64,000 nucleotides of DNA from a bacterium (GTDB lineage Bacteria > Methylomirabilota > Methylomirabilia > Methylomirabilales > 2-02-FULL-66-22). Below are positions 17,974 through 26,539 of this stretch, in pieces. Under the pieces are notes generated by a model. The model was not told the DNA's origin. It did not search any database and worked only from the letters and a program-made list of their open reading frames with translations. Where the stretch lies: NCBI GenBank assembly GCA_029580855.1, contig JAKPQH010000082.1, positions 43,762-107,761 of the forward strand, written 5' to 3'. The translations under genes were made by a program, and so were the position numbers. Positions within the stretch are counted from its first letter, which is position 1. Each line of letters starts with the position of its first letter.

Positions 17974-18409
17974 TTCCCGCGCGCCGCACGTCCGTGCGAC
18001 AATCCGCCCCCGGGGCACCGGATCGGTCCCGGCGTTCGCGGGAAAACCGGCGCGGATCGAGCTCTCCCGCCGCCACGACGGTGCCGTCGGCAGGCGCGAC
18101 CGCAATCCGGGAGAGGCGGACCCGGCTCGCGGCTCGCCCATGAGGCATGGCCCCTTCACGTTGGCGCTCGCGATCCGGTCCCGGTCCTCGGGCGTCGGTG
18201 TGGCCACCGTGGGTCGGTTATGATTCGAACGATGCTCGCCGGCGCGTCGATGCGGCCCCCCTCCCGTTCCACGGGATCCGCCACGCCGCGCACCTGCGCG
18301 GATTTGGTGCCAGCGACGACCAAGGCCGTCGGGCGCCGACCGAGGCGTTTATGTCGGCCCGACTGAGATCGCGGACAGCGACATCGGCCCCCCGCGGGCC
18401 GGTCTCGTG

Positions 18410-19396
18410 CTACTTCGCGCGCTCCGCCTTTGTCTTCAGCGCCTCCTCCACGGCCCGGCGGACAAACGGCGGGGTGATCTCGCAGTCGGCTTTGACCTGC
18501 GCCGCGGTGCCGGAATTCCCGAAACGATCCTTGACTCCCACCCGGCGGACGACGACCGGATACTGCTCTGCCGTGACCTCGGCCACAGCCCCGCCGAGCC
18601 CGCCCAGGATCGTGCCGTCCTCCACGGTGACGAGCGCCCCCGTCTCGCGCGCGGCCGCGACAACCGCGGTCTCGTCCAGGGGCTTGATCGTTTGCATGTC
18701 GAGCACGCGAACCGAAACGCCCGCCTGCGCCAGCTCCTCTGCCACCCGCAGGGCGTCCGCCACCAGGATGCCGGTCGCGAGGATCGTCACGTCCCGACCC
18801 TCGTGAATACAGATCGCCGTGCCGATCCGGTAGTCGAGATCGGGCGTGTACAGCGTTGGGTAGACGTCGCCCGTGGACGGCAATCGAAGAATCACGGGCC
18901 CCGCGTACTCCGCGGCGGCGCATGTCGCCTTCTCGCAGGAAACGGCATCCGACGGAGACAGGATGGCGAGCTTGGGAATCGCCCGCAGGGCGGCGATGTC
19001 CTCGACGACTTGGTGGGACGGACCCAGACCGCCCCAGGTCACCCCGCAGTTGCACAGGACGATCTTGACATTGCGCTGGTCGTAGGCCACGTTTTGCCGG
19101 ATCTGGTTGTAGGCGCGCCCCACGCCGAAGATGCCGTGGCAGTGTGTGAAGGGAATCAGCCCGGCTCCCGCCAATCCCGCCGCGCTGGTCACCAGATGAC
19201 CCTCGGCGATCCCGACGTCCATGATCCGATCGGGGCATTCCTTTCCGAAGACCTCACCGACCTCGCCCGGCGGAAAATCGCCGTACGAGGAGACGATCCT
19301 CGGGTCTCGTCGCGCCAGGGCCACCAGGGCCCGGTTGTGTGCGGCGTACAGGCTCTCCGCGGTGTCCCGCTTCGCCCTGAGATGCGGCGTCTTCAC
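18410..19396 (-). CDS. Transketolase-like C-terminal subunit (pyrimidine-binding and C domains)
   Basis: 328 residues. Starts with the transketolase pyrimidine domain (Glu of DVGIAEGHLVTSAAGLA, the ThDP-activating region, at about 62-78; GRAYNQIRQNVAYD after it). It ends with the C-terminal domain (VRVLDMQTIKPLD, VEDGTILGGLGG). It corresponds to the second half of a full transketolase, the N-terminal half being the next gene upstream. Split transketolases of this type act on unusual sugar phosphates, for example apulose-4-phosphate transketolase. Follows the N-terminal subunit after 29 nt, so the two are made together. Confidence 0.88.
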   Translation of the reverse strand: MKTPHLRAKRDTAESLYAAHNRALVALARRDPRIVSSYGDFPPGEVGEVFGKECPDRIMDVGIAEGHLVTSAAGLAGAGLIPFTHCHGIFGVGRAYNQIRQNVAYDQRNVKIVLCNCGVTWGGLGPSHQVVEDIAALRAIPKLAILSPSDAVSCEKATCAAAEYAGPVILRLPSTGDVYPTLYTPDLDYRIGTAICIHEGRDVTILATGILVADALRVAEELAQAGVSVRVLDMQTIKPLDETAVVAAARETGALVTVEDGTILGGLGGAVAEVTAEQYPVVVRRVGVKDRFGNSGTAAQVKADCEITPPFVRRAVEEALKTKAERAK

Positions 19397-19425
19397 GGTA
19401 GGACCCTCCTTCGCCTGCGGCAGGC

Positions 19426-20283
19426 TCAGTCTTTCAGGGCTTCCTGGCCGATCGTGATCATTTCATCCGTGATCTTGACGAAGTGGCAATTCGTATTCTC
19501 GTAGGCGGGAAGGCCCTTGCCCTTCACCGTTTGGGCGATGATGGCCTGGGGCTTCCCCTCGACCGTCCCGGTCCAGTCGAGTGCCGCGACCACGTCGCTC
19601 ATCCTGTTGCCGTCGATCTCCCGCACCTCCCAACCGAAGCTGCGGAATTTGTCGGCCAGCGAGAGCATGTTCATCTTCTTCTCGACCATCCCGGTGGACT
19701 GGAAATGGTTGTGATCGATGATCGCCGTCAGGTTGTCCAGTCGGTAGTGGGACGCGTTTGCCGCGGCCTCCCACACCTGCCCCTCGTTACACTCGCCGTC
19801 GCCCACGACGCAGTACACGCGAAACTTCGCCGCGTACCGGCGTACCGGCGCCGCCAGGTTCGCGTCGGTCGCGTGCACATACGCGCCCGCCGCCGAGCCC
19901 ACGGCAAATGAGAGGCCGAGCCCCAGCGATCCGCCGCTGTAATCGATCCCGGGCGTGCGGGTGTTGACGTGCGTCTGGAGGCGCGCCCCAGGATGGCTGT
20001 ACGTTTTCAGCTCCTCCCGGGGGAAATACCCCGCTTCCGCCAGGGCGGCGTAGACGATCTCGCAGGAGTGGCCTTTGGAAATGATCAGCCGGTCCCGCTC
20101 GGGCCAGCGGGGCTTCTGCGGATCGTGCCGCATCCGATAAAACAGCAAAGCGGTCACCACATCCGCCGACGAGAAGCTGCCTCCCAACCAGCCGACTCCC
20201 ATCTCTTTCATGACGAACAGGGACTCCCGCCTTAGCTTCCTGGCCGTCGCCTCGAGCGCTTTCACCAACATCGCATCTCCCAT
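19426..20283 (-). CDS. Transketolase-like N-terminal subunit (ThDP/metal-binding domain)
   Basis: 285 residues. Carries the diphosphate/metal-binding motif GDGECNEGQVWEAA followed by NLTAIIDHNHFQ, plus ISKGHSC and HPGARLQTHVN around the cofactor pocket. ATG 20283 was chosen for its GGAG site; in-frame ATGs at 20298 and 20325 are possible. The complete enzyme would transfer a two-carbon unit between a ketose and an aldose phosphate. The cluster with a TIM-barrel epimerase and a TTT importer suggests a dedicated carbohydrate or sugar-acid route. Confidence 0.88.
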   Translation of the reverse strand: MGDAMLVKALEATARKLRRESLFVMKEMGVGWLGGSFSSADVVTALLFYRMRHDPQKPRWPERDRLIISKGHSCEIVYAALAEAGYFPREELKTYSHPGARLQTHVNTRTPGIDYSGGSLGLGLSFAVGSAAGAYVHATDANLAAPVRRYAAKFRVYCVVGDGECNEGQVWEAAANASHYRLDNLTAIIDHNHFQSTGMVEKKMNMLSLADKFRSFGWEVREIDGNRMSDVVAALDWTGTVEGKPQAIIAQTVKGKGLPAYENTNCHFVKITDEMITIGQEALKD

Positions 20284-20569
20284 GGCCGTGGTCTCCATGC
20301 CCGTACAGCGTGGGGTGGGTTTCACGATGGAACAATCCGTCTCGGTGGATCCCCTCAGGGGTCACGTCGGGCGGCGGACAGGCGACGCATTTCTCCCCCG
20401 GCGCGAGGGCCGAACCGGCCCGACGTCGCACCGCGCGGGACCTCCCCTCAGGGGTTCCCCCGGGGTTGGCGAGAGCATCCCGCGAGAGGAGAGCCGCGTC
20501 AAGGCCTCCAAGCGCCCAGGTCCGGTCTCCCGTGGTTCTCGTGCCGAGCGGGGGGTTGGCTGGAGGCTC

Positions 20570-21541
20570 CTACAGCTTCAGGATGTTGGCCTCGATGAAC
20601 TGCCAGGTCTTCAGAAAGTCGCCGCCCCGGATGAGCCTCCAGAACTCACCTCGATCAACGGCCAGCCAGCGGTCCCAGATCTTCTGGGTCATGCGCGTGT
20701 TGGCTTCGAAGGTGCCGATGATGTCCCAGCGCGTCGGCGACGTGTCCGACGTCAGGAAGTCGTTATACCCGTACTCTTGCAGATAGAACAGGAATTCCGC
20801 GTACTCCAGAAAGTTGTGGGAGGCTACCATGAAGTCCCAGTCCCACTTCCCGTTGTTGTCGTTGATGTGGATGTAGTAGGGATACCGGCTGTGGGCCAGC
20901 AGAGAGACGACTTCCGCCGGATTCTCCCCGCCGTATTTGGAGTGGCCGAAGTCGATGGTGGTCCCCATCCGGGAGATCCCGATGTCGTTCAGGAGGCAGA
21001 GCGTCTTGGCCGCAGTGTCCACGAAGCAGCGCCCGCGCGTCTCGCTCGGCTTGTACTCGATGAAGAGCGGGATCTCCGGCTTGTAGCTCCCCGCCTCACC
21101 GAGTGTCTCCACCAGGTATTTCCACATCTGCGCGTAGTCGCACTGGAAGGCGAACTCGTAGCCGTCTCCCAGCGGACAGCACGTGACCTTGTCGGCGCCC
21201 ACCGCTTGGGCGAAATCCTTGGAATCCTTGATGAACTGGATCGCTCGCTTCCGGACGGCCGGATCGGTGGACGTCAGCCCGCCGTTCCGGAACTCCGGCT
21301 CGGCCTTCACGTTCACGTTGACGGCGGCAATCGCCAGCTTGTATTTCGCCAGGAGCGCCTTGAGAAGCGCGCCGTCGCTCGTCTCGTAGGGGAAAATCAC
21401 CTCCACACCGGTCATCCCCCGCATCTGTGACACCAGTGTCAGCCGTTCCTCCAGCTCCAGCGGGCGGTTGTATTCGTGGAAGCGGTCCTTGGTCTTGCTG
21501 ACGAATGACGTGATGAGGGCGCATTTGACGGGTTGATTCAT
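20570..21541 (-). CDS. Sugar phosphate isomerase/epimerase-like TIM-barrel protein
   Basis: 323 residues, AP-endonuclease-2/xylose isomerase superfamily. Likely metal ligands are the Glu of PLFIEYKPSE, the Asp-x-x-His of TIDFGHSKYGG and the HINDNNGKWDWD segment. These enzymes interconvert keto and aldo sugars or epimerise C3. The ATG at 21541 is 20 nt after the TctA stop, so it is in the same operon as the TTT importer; a 286-nt gap separates it from the transketolase genes downstream. The exact reaction cannot be assigned. Confidence 0.85.
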   Translation of the reverse strand: MNQPVKCALITSFVSKTKDRFHEYNRPLELEERLTLVSQMRGMTGVEVIFPYETSDGALLKALLAKYKLAIAAVNVNVKAEPEFRNGGLTSTDPAVRKRAIQFIKDSKDFAQAVGADKVTCCPLGDGYEFAFQCDYAQMWKYLVETLGEAGSYKPEIPLFIEYKPSETRGRCFVDTAAKTLCLLNDIGISRMGTTIDFGHSKYGGENPAEVVSLLAHSRYPYYIHINDNNGKWDWDFMVASHNFLEYAEFLFYLQEYGYNDFLTSDTSPTRWDIIGTFEANTRMTQKIWDRWLAVDRGEFWRLIRGGDFLKTWQFIEANILKL

Positions 21542-21561
21542 GCCATTCTCCTTGGTCGTCC

Positions 21562-23097
21562 TTACGGGGCGGTCGTCGGCCGCCGCCGGAGCCGATCAAA
21601 TATCCCCGTTTGCCACAGCCTGTAGGCCGGGACCTGATTGAGCATGACGAGGACGATGGTCAAAATCAAGATCAGCGACACCGGTCGCGTGAAGAAGGGC
21701 AGGAAGCTCCCCTGCGAGACCATGAGCGCCCGGCGAAGGTTCTCGTCGGCCATCGGCCCGAGGATGACTCCGATCACGAGGGGCGCGATGGGATACTCCA
21801 TTTCGATCAGAAAGTAGGCGGCCACGCCGACCAGCACCATGAGGTAGAGATTGACGATGTTGAGGCCGATGGCATAGGACCCGATGACACACAACACCGC
21901 CACGATGGGCAGGAACACCTCGGAAGGGGCGCGCAGCACCTTGATGACCTGGCGGCAGAGCAGCATACCGCACGCCCACATCGCGGCGGAGCAGAGGAGC
22001 ATGGTGGCCGTGACCTCGATGAGAAACCCCGGTCGCTCGAAGGGCAGGTTCGGCCCCGGATTGACCCCGTGGATCAACAGGGCCCCGAGCAGCATGGCCG
22101 CGGGTGGGCTTCCCGGAATGCCGAGCGTGAGGAGGGGGATCAACGCGCCCCCGATGCACGCGTTGTTGGCCGTCTCGCAGGCGACGACTCCGGCCGGTTC
22201 GCCGGTCCCGAAACGTTCGGGATGTCGCGACGTGTTCTTGGCCGTGCCGTAGGAGACCCAGGCGGCCACATCCTCCCCCACACCAGGAACGGCCCCGATG
22301 CCGATCCCGATCAAAGCGGAGCGGACGACGTTCTTGAATTGGCGGCCGATGGTGCCCCAGTCCGGGAGAATCTTGCGCACCTCCTGAGGCTTCGCGGCCC
22401 TGAGTGGATCGCGCATGGTCTTGATGATCTGTGGAATGCCGAACGCGCCGATGAGAACCGGCACCACCTCGATCCCCCCCTCGAGCTGGGAGAACCCCAT
22501 GGTGAAGCGGGGGTAGGACTGTAGATTGTCGCGGCCGACGCACGCCAGGATTAAGCCCAGGAGGCCGGCGATCCAGGACTTGTAAAACAGGTCGTTGGCG
22601 GTCAAGGAGCCGCTGATGACGATCCCAAAGAAGGCCAAGAGGAAAAATTCAAACGAGGTGAACTGGAGCGCCAGCCTCGCGATCAGCGGCGCCGTGGCGG
22701 CAAGAGCCACGGTGCCCAGCACGGTCCCGATGAACGAGGCCGTGGTCGTGAGGCCGAGCGCGCGGCCGCCCTCCCCCCGGAGGGCCATGGGATAACCATC
22801 GAGCGCCGTGGCGGCGGCGGCGGCCGTTCCCGGGATATTGATCAGGATTGATGCGTAGGAGCCGCCGTACACGGCGCCCACGTACATGGCGAGGAGCGAG
22901 ATCATCGCCGAACTGAGCGGTAGCCCGTACGTCAGGGTGGTAAGCAGCGCCACACCCAGCGTCGCCGTGAGACCCGGCAGGGCGCCAAAAACGATCCCCA
23001 GGACCATCGAGACGACGAGCAGGACCCAGTTGTAGGGATTTGACAGCAGCGCAACGAGGGTCCCGAAGAAAATGCTGAACTGGCCGACGAGATCCAT
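21562..23097 (-). CDS. tctA: TTT transporter large membrane subunit, TctA
   Basis: 511 residues with about 12 helices. TctA signatures: GALPGLTATLGVALL near 40-55, YGGSYASILINIPGTAAAAATALDG at 76-100, GAVPGVGEDVAAW and TLGIPGSPPAAMLLGAL. It is the channel subunit of a secondary importer for carboxylates. The TctB stop lies 8 nt upstream. The TctA subunits in this window are paralogous but clearly diverged. Confidence 0.93.
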   Translation of the reverse strand: MDLVGQFSIFFGTLVALLSNPYNWVLLVVSMVLGIVFGALPGLTATLGVALLTTLTYGLPLSSAMISLLAMYVGAVYGGSYASILINIPGTAAAAATALDGYPMALRGEGGRALGLTTTASFIGTVLGTVALAATAPLIARLALQFTSFEFFLLAFFGIVISGSLTANDLFYKSWIAGLLGLILACVGRDNLQSYPRFTMGFSQLEGGIEVVPVLIGAFGIPQIIKTMRDPLRAAKPQEVRKILPDWGTIGRQFKNVVRSALIGIGIGAVPGVGEDVAAWVSYGTAKNTSRHPERFGTGEPAGVVACETANNACIGGALIPLLTLGIPGSPPAAMLLGALLIHGVNPGPNLPFERPGFLIEVTATMLLCSAAMWACGMLLCRQVIKVLRAPSEVFLPIVAVLCVIGSYAIGLNIVNLYLMVLVGVAAYFLIEMEYPIAPLVIGVILGPMADENLRRALMVSQGSFLPFFTRPVSLILILTIVLVMLNQVPAYRLWQTGIFDRLRRRPTTAP

Positions 23098-23105
23098 GCA
23101 AGCTC

Positions 23106-23864
23106 CTACGCGCCGAGTCGGCGGAGAGCAAGGGCGACGGTTTCCATCGCGCGGACCACGGGCCCTTCCGCCGGAAGCGGAACGAGGAGGCCAAACTTAA
23201 ACGACACACTGGTAAGCAGCGCGACCGTGACGCTTACGGCCATCGTGACCGCGAAGCGGTGCCGGCCGTCCGCGTCGGATGCGAGTCGCCGCCAGGTCAC
23301 CGCCCCGAGCCACCCCAGGACGACCAGCACGATGACATCCAGGGAATAACGCGCCGGGGTGCCCGGCGGCGGATAGACGCCGACGAGGTCCGCCAGAAAC
23401 GCGGGAATCGCCACGAACAGATAGACGGCGGTCTGGAGCCGCATGACCTCTTTCCGGTCCACGTAGAAGGCCGCGATGAAGACTTGGAGGAACAGCGCCG
23501 TCGTGACAACGTAGTCCACGCGGGGGATCAGACCGTAAACGTAGCCGGCGATGATCGCGATGGAAACCAACATCCGTGCGGTGGCGCCCTTGCCGGCCTC
23601 GGCCCAATTCCCCAACGAGGCGAGAGCGGCGCGCGCGCCGCCTGTGCGGATCGCGTTGACCAGGAGGGCCGTCGCCAGGATGAACAGACCTCCGGCGATC
23701 ATCAGGGGGAGCAGGGCCGGCGAGACGTACCAGGCGTTCTGGACGCCGGCGAAGCTGTCTTTGAGCGGCATGGTCATGGCGCTGCCGATCATCCCGGCGA
23801 CGATCCCGAAAAATATCAGGCTCGTCCAGAAGTCGGCTTTTCGCATCCGGATCGGATCGTCCAT
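23106..23864 (-). CDS. tctB: TTT transporter small membrane subunit, TctB
   Basis: 252 residues, longer than many TctB proteins (about 150-200), with about six hydrophobic segments. The start of the body (FWTSLIFFGIVAGMIGSA) and YVSPALLPLMIAGGLFILA match the TctB family. It is the weakly conserved accessory subunit between binding protein and TctA. Separated from tctC by 67 nt containing a hairpin. Confidence 0.88.
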   Translation of the reverse strand: MDDPIRMRKADFWTSLIFFGIVAGMIGSAMTMPLKDSFAGVQNAWYVSPALLPLMIAGGLFILATALLVNAIRTGGARAALASLGNWAEAGKGATARMLVSIAIIAGYVYGLIPRVDYVVTTALFLQVFIAAFYVDRKEVMRLQTAVYLFVAIPAFLADLVGVYPPPGTPARYSLDVIVLVVLGWLGAVTWRRLASDADGRHRFAVTMAVSVTVALLTSVSFKFGLLVPLPAEGPVVRAMETVALALRRLGA

Positions 23865-23883
23865 AGAGTGGGTCCTCGCCGCG

Positions 23884-23917
23884 GCGCGCGGGAAGCGGAA
23901 CCCCCGCCCCCGCGCGC
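23884..23917 (-). promoter_or_regulatory. Hairpin between tctC and tctB
   Basis: Perfect 9-bp inverted repeat GCGCGCGGG (23884-23892) and CCCGCGCGC (23909-23917) within the tctC-tctB gap; no U-tract. Same position as the hairpins in the other two TTT operons. Confidence 0.55.
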
Positions 23918-23931
23918 ATCGACGGCACCGG

Positions 23932-24936
23932 CTAGGGCTTCGGGATCTTGAGCGTGGCCGGATCCACCTTCGCGGCCTTCAAATCCCAGAGCGTCCAGGC
24001 AAAGAGACTCTCCAGCTTGGCGAACTCTTTGCGCGCCTCCTCGCCGCTCTTCCCCGAAGCGGCGTAGTAGTTTTCCTTAAGCCATTTCTTCACGGGTTCG
24101 GACTGCATGGCCTTATCGAATGCGTTCGTGAGCGCCTGTTTCACGTTGACAGGTGCGTCGTCTCGGATGGCGAAGCCGATGGCCTGCATGATGGGCAAGC
24201 GCTTCGCGAGATCGGGATACGCGGTAAAGGCGGAGGGGATCGTGCCGACCCCTTCGAGTTCCGCCGGATCCGGAATCAGCATGCCCAAAGGACGCAGCTT
24301 CTTTCCCTTCAACAGCTGCTGCTGCTCGGCCAGCGAGGTGACCACCACGCTGACCTCGCCCGTCATGGCGGCGGTCTGGGCCGGTGCCGACCCCTGGTAG
24401 GGGATGTAGTTGAATTTGGCGCCCGTCGCCGCCTCCACGGCCAGCACGTTGAGGTGATGGATCGAGCCTGCCGCACTCGCCGAAATCTTGATCGTGTTCG
24501 GGGCTTTCTTGGCTGCATCGATCAGATCGGTGATGGTCTTGTAGGCTGATTCGGGGGTGACCGATACCAAATCGGGCGAACCGCCAATGATGAAGGGATA
24601 CCACACATCCATCTTCTTATCCCAGCCGCCCTGCACCCCCGCGGTCACGCACGACTCGGAGATCCCGGCCAGCGTATACCCGTCGGCTGGCTGGCTGAGG
24701 ACGTGCAACATGCCGATGGAGCCTCCGACGCCTCCGGTCTTGTTGGTGACGTTGATGCGGCCGTTCAGAGTCTTCTGCATCTCCGCCATGACGATTCGAT
24801 TGCAGACATCGGTGCCGCCTCCTGCGGCCCACACAACGACGTCGGTGATGTCTCGGACCGGGTAATCCGCAGCCTGCGCTCCCGCCGCCATCCCCAGCAC
24901 GAGGGCGAGCACCAAGGCCAAAATCTTCCTGCTCAT
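23932..24936 (-). CDS. tctC: TTT transporter periplasmic binding protein, TctC
   Basis: 334 residues. Signal peptide MSRKILALVLALVLGMAAGAQA, then the TctC/Bug fold: VVWAAGGGTDVCNRIVMAEM at about 34-53, NKTGGVGGSIGMLHVL, GYTLAGISES, and IPYQGSAPAQTAAMTGEVSV. Bug proteins bind di- and tricarboxylates or other organic acids through backbone contacts, so the ligand cannot be read from residues. First transport gene after the GntR regulator, which lies 110 nt upstream. Confidence 0.93.
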   Translation of the reverse strand: MSRKILALVLALVLGMAAGAQAADYPVRDITDVVVWAAGGGTDVCNRIVMAEMQKTLNGRINVTNKTGGVGGSIGMLHVLSQPADGYTLAGISESCVTAGVQGGWDKKMDVWYPFIIGGSPDLVSVTPESAYKTITDLIDAAKKAPNTIKISASAAGSIHHLNVLAVEAATGAKFNYIPYQGSAPAQTAAMTGEVSVVVTSLAEQQQLLKGKKLRPLGMLIPDPAELEGVGTIPSAFTAYPDLAKRLPIMQAIGFAIRDDAPVNVKQALTNAFDKAMQSEPVKKWLKENYYAASGKSGEEARKEFAKLESLFAWTLWDLKAAKVDPATLKIPKP

Positions 24937-25046
24937 CGTGTGTCCTCCTGTGTCAGGTTCTTCCCGGGCCCGCGCCAGGGCGATACCCTACGCGCAACAG
25001 AGCGCGCGCTGCCCACCGACGCGCTTCGTCGTTCCCCCAGTCAGCA

Positions 25047-25862
25047 TCACCCCCTTTCGCCTCTTCGCGTTCGCGCGCGCGACCGCCTGAGACGCCGAGG
25101 CGCAGCGCACGTTCCTCCCTCCACCGTCTCTGCCCGGGCCTCTCGCTGCAATTGCTCCAACGAGCGACGGATGTGCAGTCGCATCGCGGCCTCTGCCCCC
25201 TCGGCATCCCGGCGGCGAAGCGCGTCCAGGATCGCCAAGTGCTCCGGAACGGTCTCGGCGGGCGGCCGCACCACACCGTCCTGCCAGACGAACAGCCGCA
25301 TGTTGATGGAGTCCATCGCGGCGCGGAGCTGATCGTTGTCCGCCAGTTCCATCAGTCGACAATGGAAGGCCCGATCCAGCTCGACGTAGCGTCGGATCGT
25401 CGCCGGCGTCGCGGCCGTGTGAGCGTGCCGCCGGAACGCACGCACAAATTCGTCCACCTCTTCGCTTCCAATGCGGGCCGCGCACAGCCGGGCCGCCAGG
25501 CTGTCGAGCACTTCACGAACGGTAAATAGACGCACCATCTCGGCCTTCTCGTAACGTCGAACGTAGATCCCGCGTCGCGCAAAGACCTGCACGACTCCCT
25601 CCTGGCCAAGCCGACGCAGGGCGGTGAGAAGGGGCGTGCGACTGACACCCATCTCAGCGGCTAGCTGATCCACCGGAATTCGCTCGCCCGGCTGAAACTG
25701 TCGCTCGAGGATCAACTTCCGGAGTGTGGCATAGATCTTTTCGTCGAGATTCTCGTGCCGGACCGCCAGCGAAAAGCCGCCGGACCGAACACGCTCCATG
25801 AGCGAAGTCGGGCGACGGATGGGATGTGAACGTCCTGCAGCGCGGCCGCTTCGGGGCGCCAC
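25047..25862 (-). CDS. GntR/FadR-family transcriptional regulator
   Basis: 271 residues from GTG 25862, which follows a GGGGGAGGG site; ATG 25799 is an alternative shorter start. The winged helix-turn-helix spans about 39-103 (LDEKIYATLRKLIL, GERIPVDQLAAEMGVSRTPL). An all-helical FCD ligand domain follows from about 110 to 245, with the metal/ligand residues expected in ELDRAFHCRLMELADN and PEHLAILDAL. The tail is Arg-rich. It is first in the TTT/transketolase operon and is preceded by two abutting palindromes, so autoregulation by the pathway substrate is likely. Confidence 0.9.
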   Translation of the reverse strand: MAPRSGRAAGRSHPIRRPTSLMERVRSGGFSLAVRHENLDEKIYATLRKLILERQFQPGERIPVDQLAAEMGVSRTPLLTALRRLGQEGVVQVFARRGIYVRRYEKAEMVRLFTVREVLDSLAARLCAARIGSEEVDEFVRAFRRHAHTAATPATIRRYVELDRAFHCRLMELADNDQLRAAMDSINMRLFVWQDGVVRPPAETVPEHLAILDALRRRDAEGAEAAMRLHIRRSLEQLQREARAETVEGGTCAAPRRLRRSRARTRRGERG

Positions 25863-25904
25863 CTATTCCCTCCCCCGGCGCGGGAAAAGGCAATCATTCG
25901 GACG

Positions 25905-25929
25905 GCAGATCGATCTGCTGAAATTTCAG
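25905..25929. promoter_or_regulatory. Two abutting palindromes, candidate GntR operators
   Basis: GCAGATCGATCTGC (25905-25918) is a perfect 14-nt palindrome. CTGAAATTTCAG (25918-25929) is a perfect 12-nt one sharing a base with it. They lie just downstream of the predicted -10 of the regulator's own promoter and 43 nt before its start codon, a typical repressor position. Confidence 0.5.
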
Positions 25930-25935
25930 ATTTTT

Positions 25936-25964
25936 CGTTTAACATTTGTCTGTGGGTGTGTCAA
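25936..25964 (-). promoter_or_regulatory. Predicted sigma-70-type promoter of the GntR/TTT operon
   Basis: TTGACA (25964-25959), 17 nt, TAAACG (25941-25936) on the minus strand. The palindromic operators begin 7 nt after the -10 box. Confidence 0.55.
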
Positions 25965-26191
25965 CGGAAAAGGCCGAGGGCGTTTGGCAGCCATCGAGAG
26001 CGGTGGCGTCTACGCTGCAGGGCGGCGCCCTCGGAAGCGGGACGCGGAAATCTCTCCGCCAGCGTCAGGACCAGGTTGGGAAGCCGGGGTCCCAGGCCGG
26101 GAGGATGGCCGACGAAGAGCAGCACATGATAGGCAGGAGGACAAGCGGCCAGACCGCGCGCGTCGTTATAGGCGGCGGCTTGCAAACCGTA

Positions 26192-26368
26192 TCAGCAGTG
26201 CCGGGACTCCGTCTCCAGGTCCTCCGGCAACTCGGCTCGCATCTCGGTGATCGGCGAACCCGACTCGACGCCCACCTGGAGATGTCCCGGCACGTCAGGC
26301 TTTTTCGGAAGCTCGGCCGCGTCGGCCTTCTTGACGCGGGCCGCCCGACGCGCATACCCGTCCGGCAT
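26192..26368 (-). CDS. Small hypothetical protein (58 residues)
   Basis: An ATG-started frame of 58 codons reading MPDGYARRAARVKK at the start and LPEDLETESRHC at the end. It lies in the otherwise empty 25863-26539 gap. Its codons are consistently G/C at the third position and its composition is hydrophilic and protein-like (Glu/Ala/Pro/Lys rich, no low-complexity run), unlike the Arg-rich overlapping frames. The ribosome site is weak. No family recognised; could be chance. Confidence 0.35.
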   Translation of the reverse strand: MPDGYARRAARVKKADAAELPKKPDVPGHLQVGVESGSPITEMRAELPEDLETESRHC

Positions 26369-26539
26369 CGTTTCCGTCTTTCTTCACAGGCGCGGATGAT
26401 TTCTAAGCCGGTCAAGACTGCTCGAAACGGCCCAGATGCGTGGCGGCTCGCGGGGTGCGGTGCGAGGCGCACGTGGCCGCTACGTCGCAGCATCGCGCGA
26501 GCGTATCGACGCCGCAGATGGGCCGTTTGACGCAGCCGA

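Noticed and set aside
17785..18366. 193-residue plus-strand frame in the CDF upstream gap
   Set aside because: Pro/Arg-rich, no ribosome site, overlaps the CDF leader and promoter.
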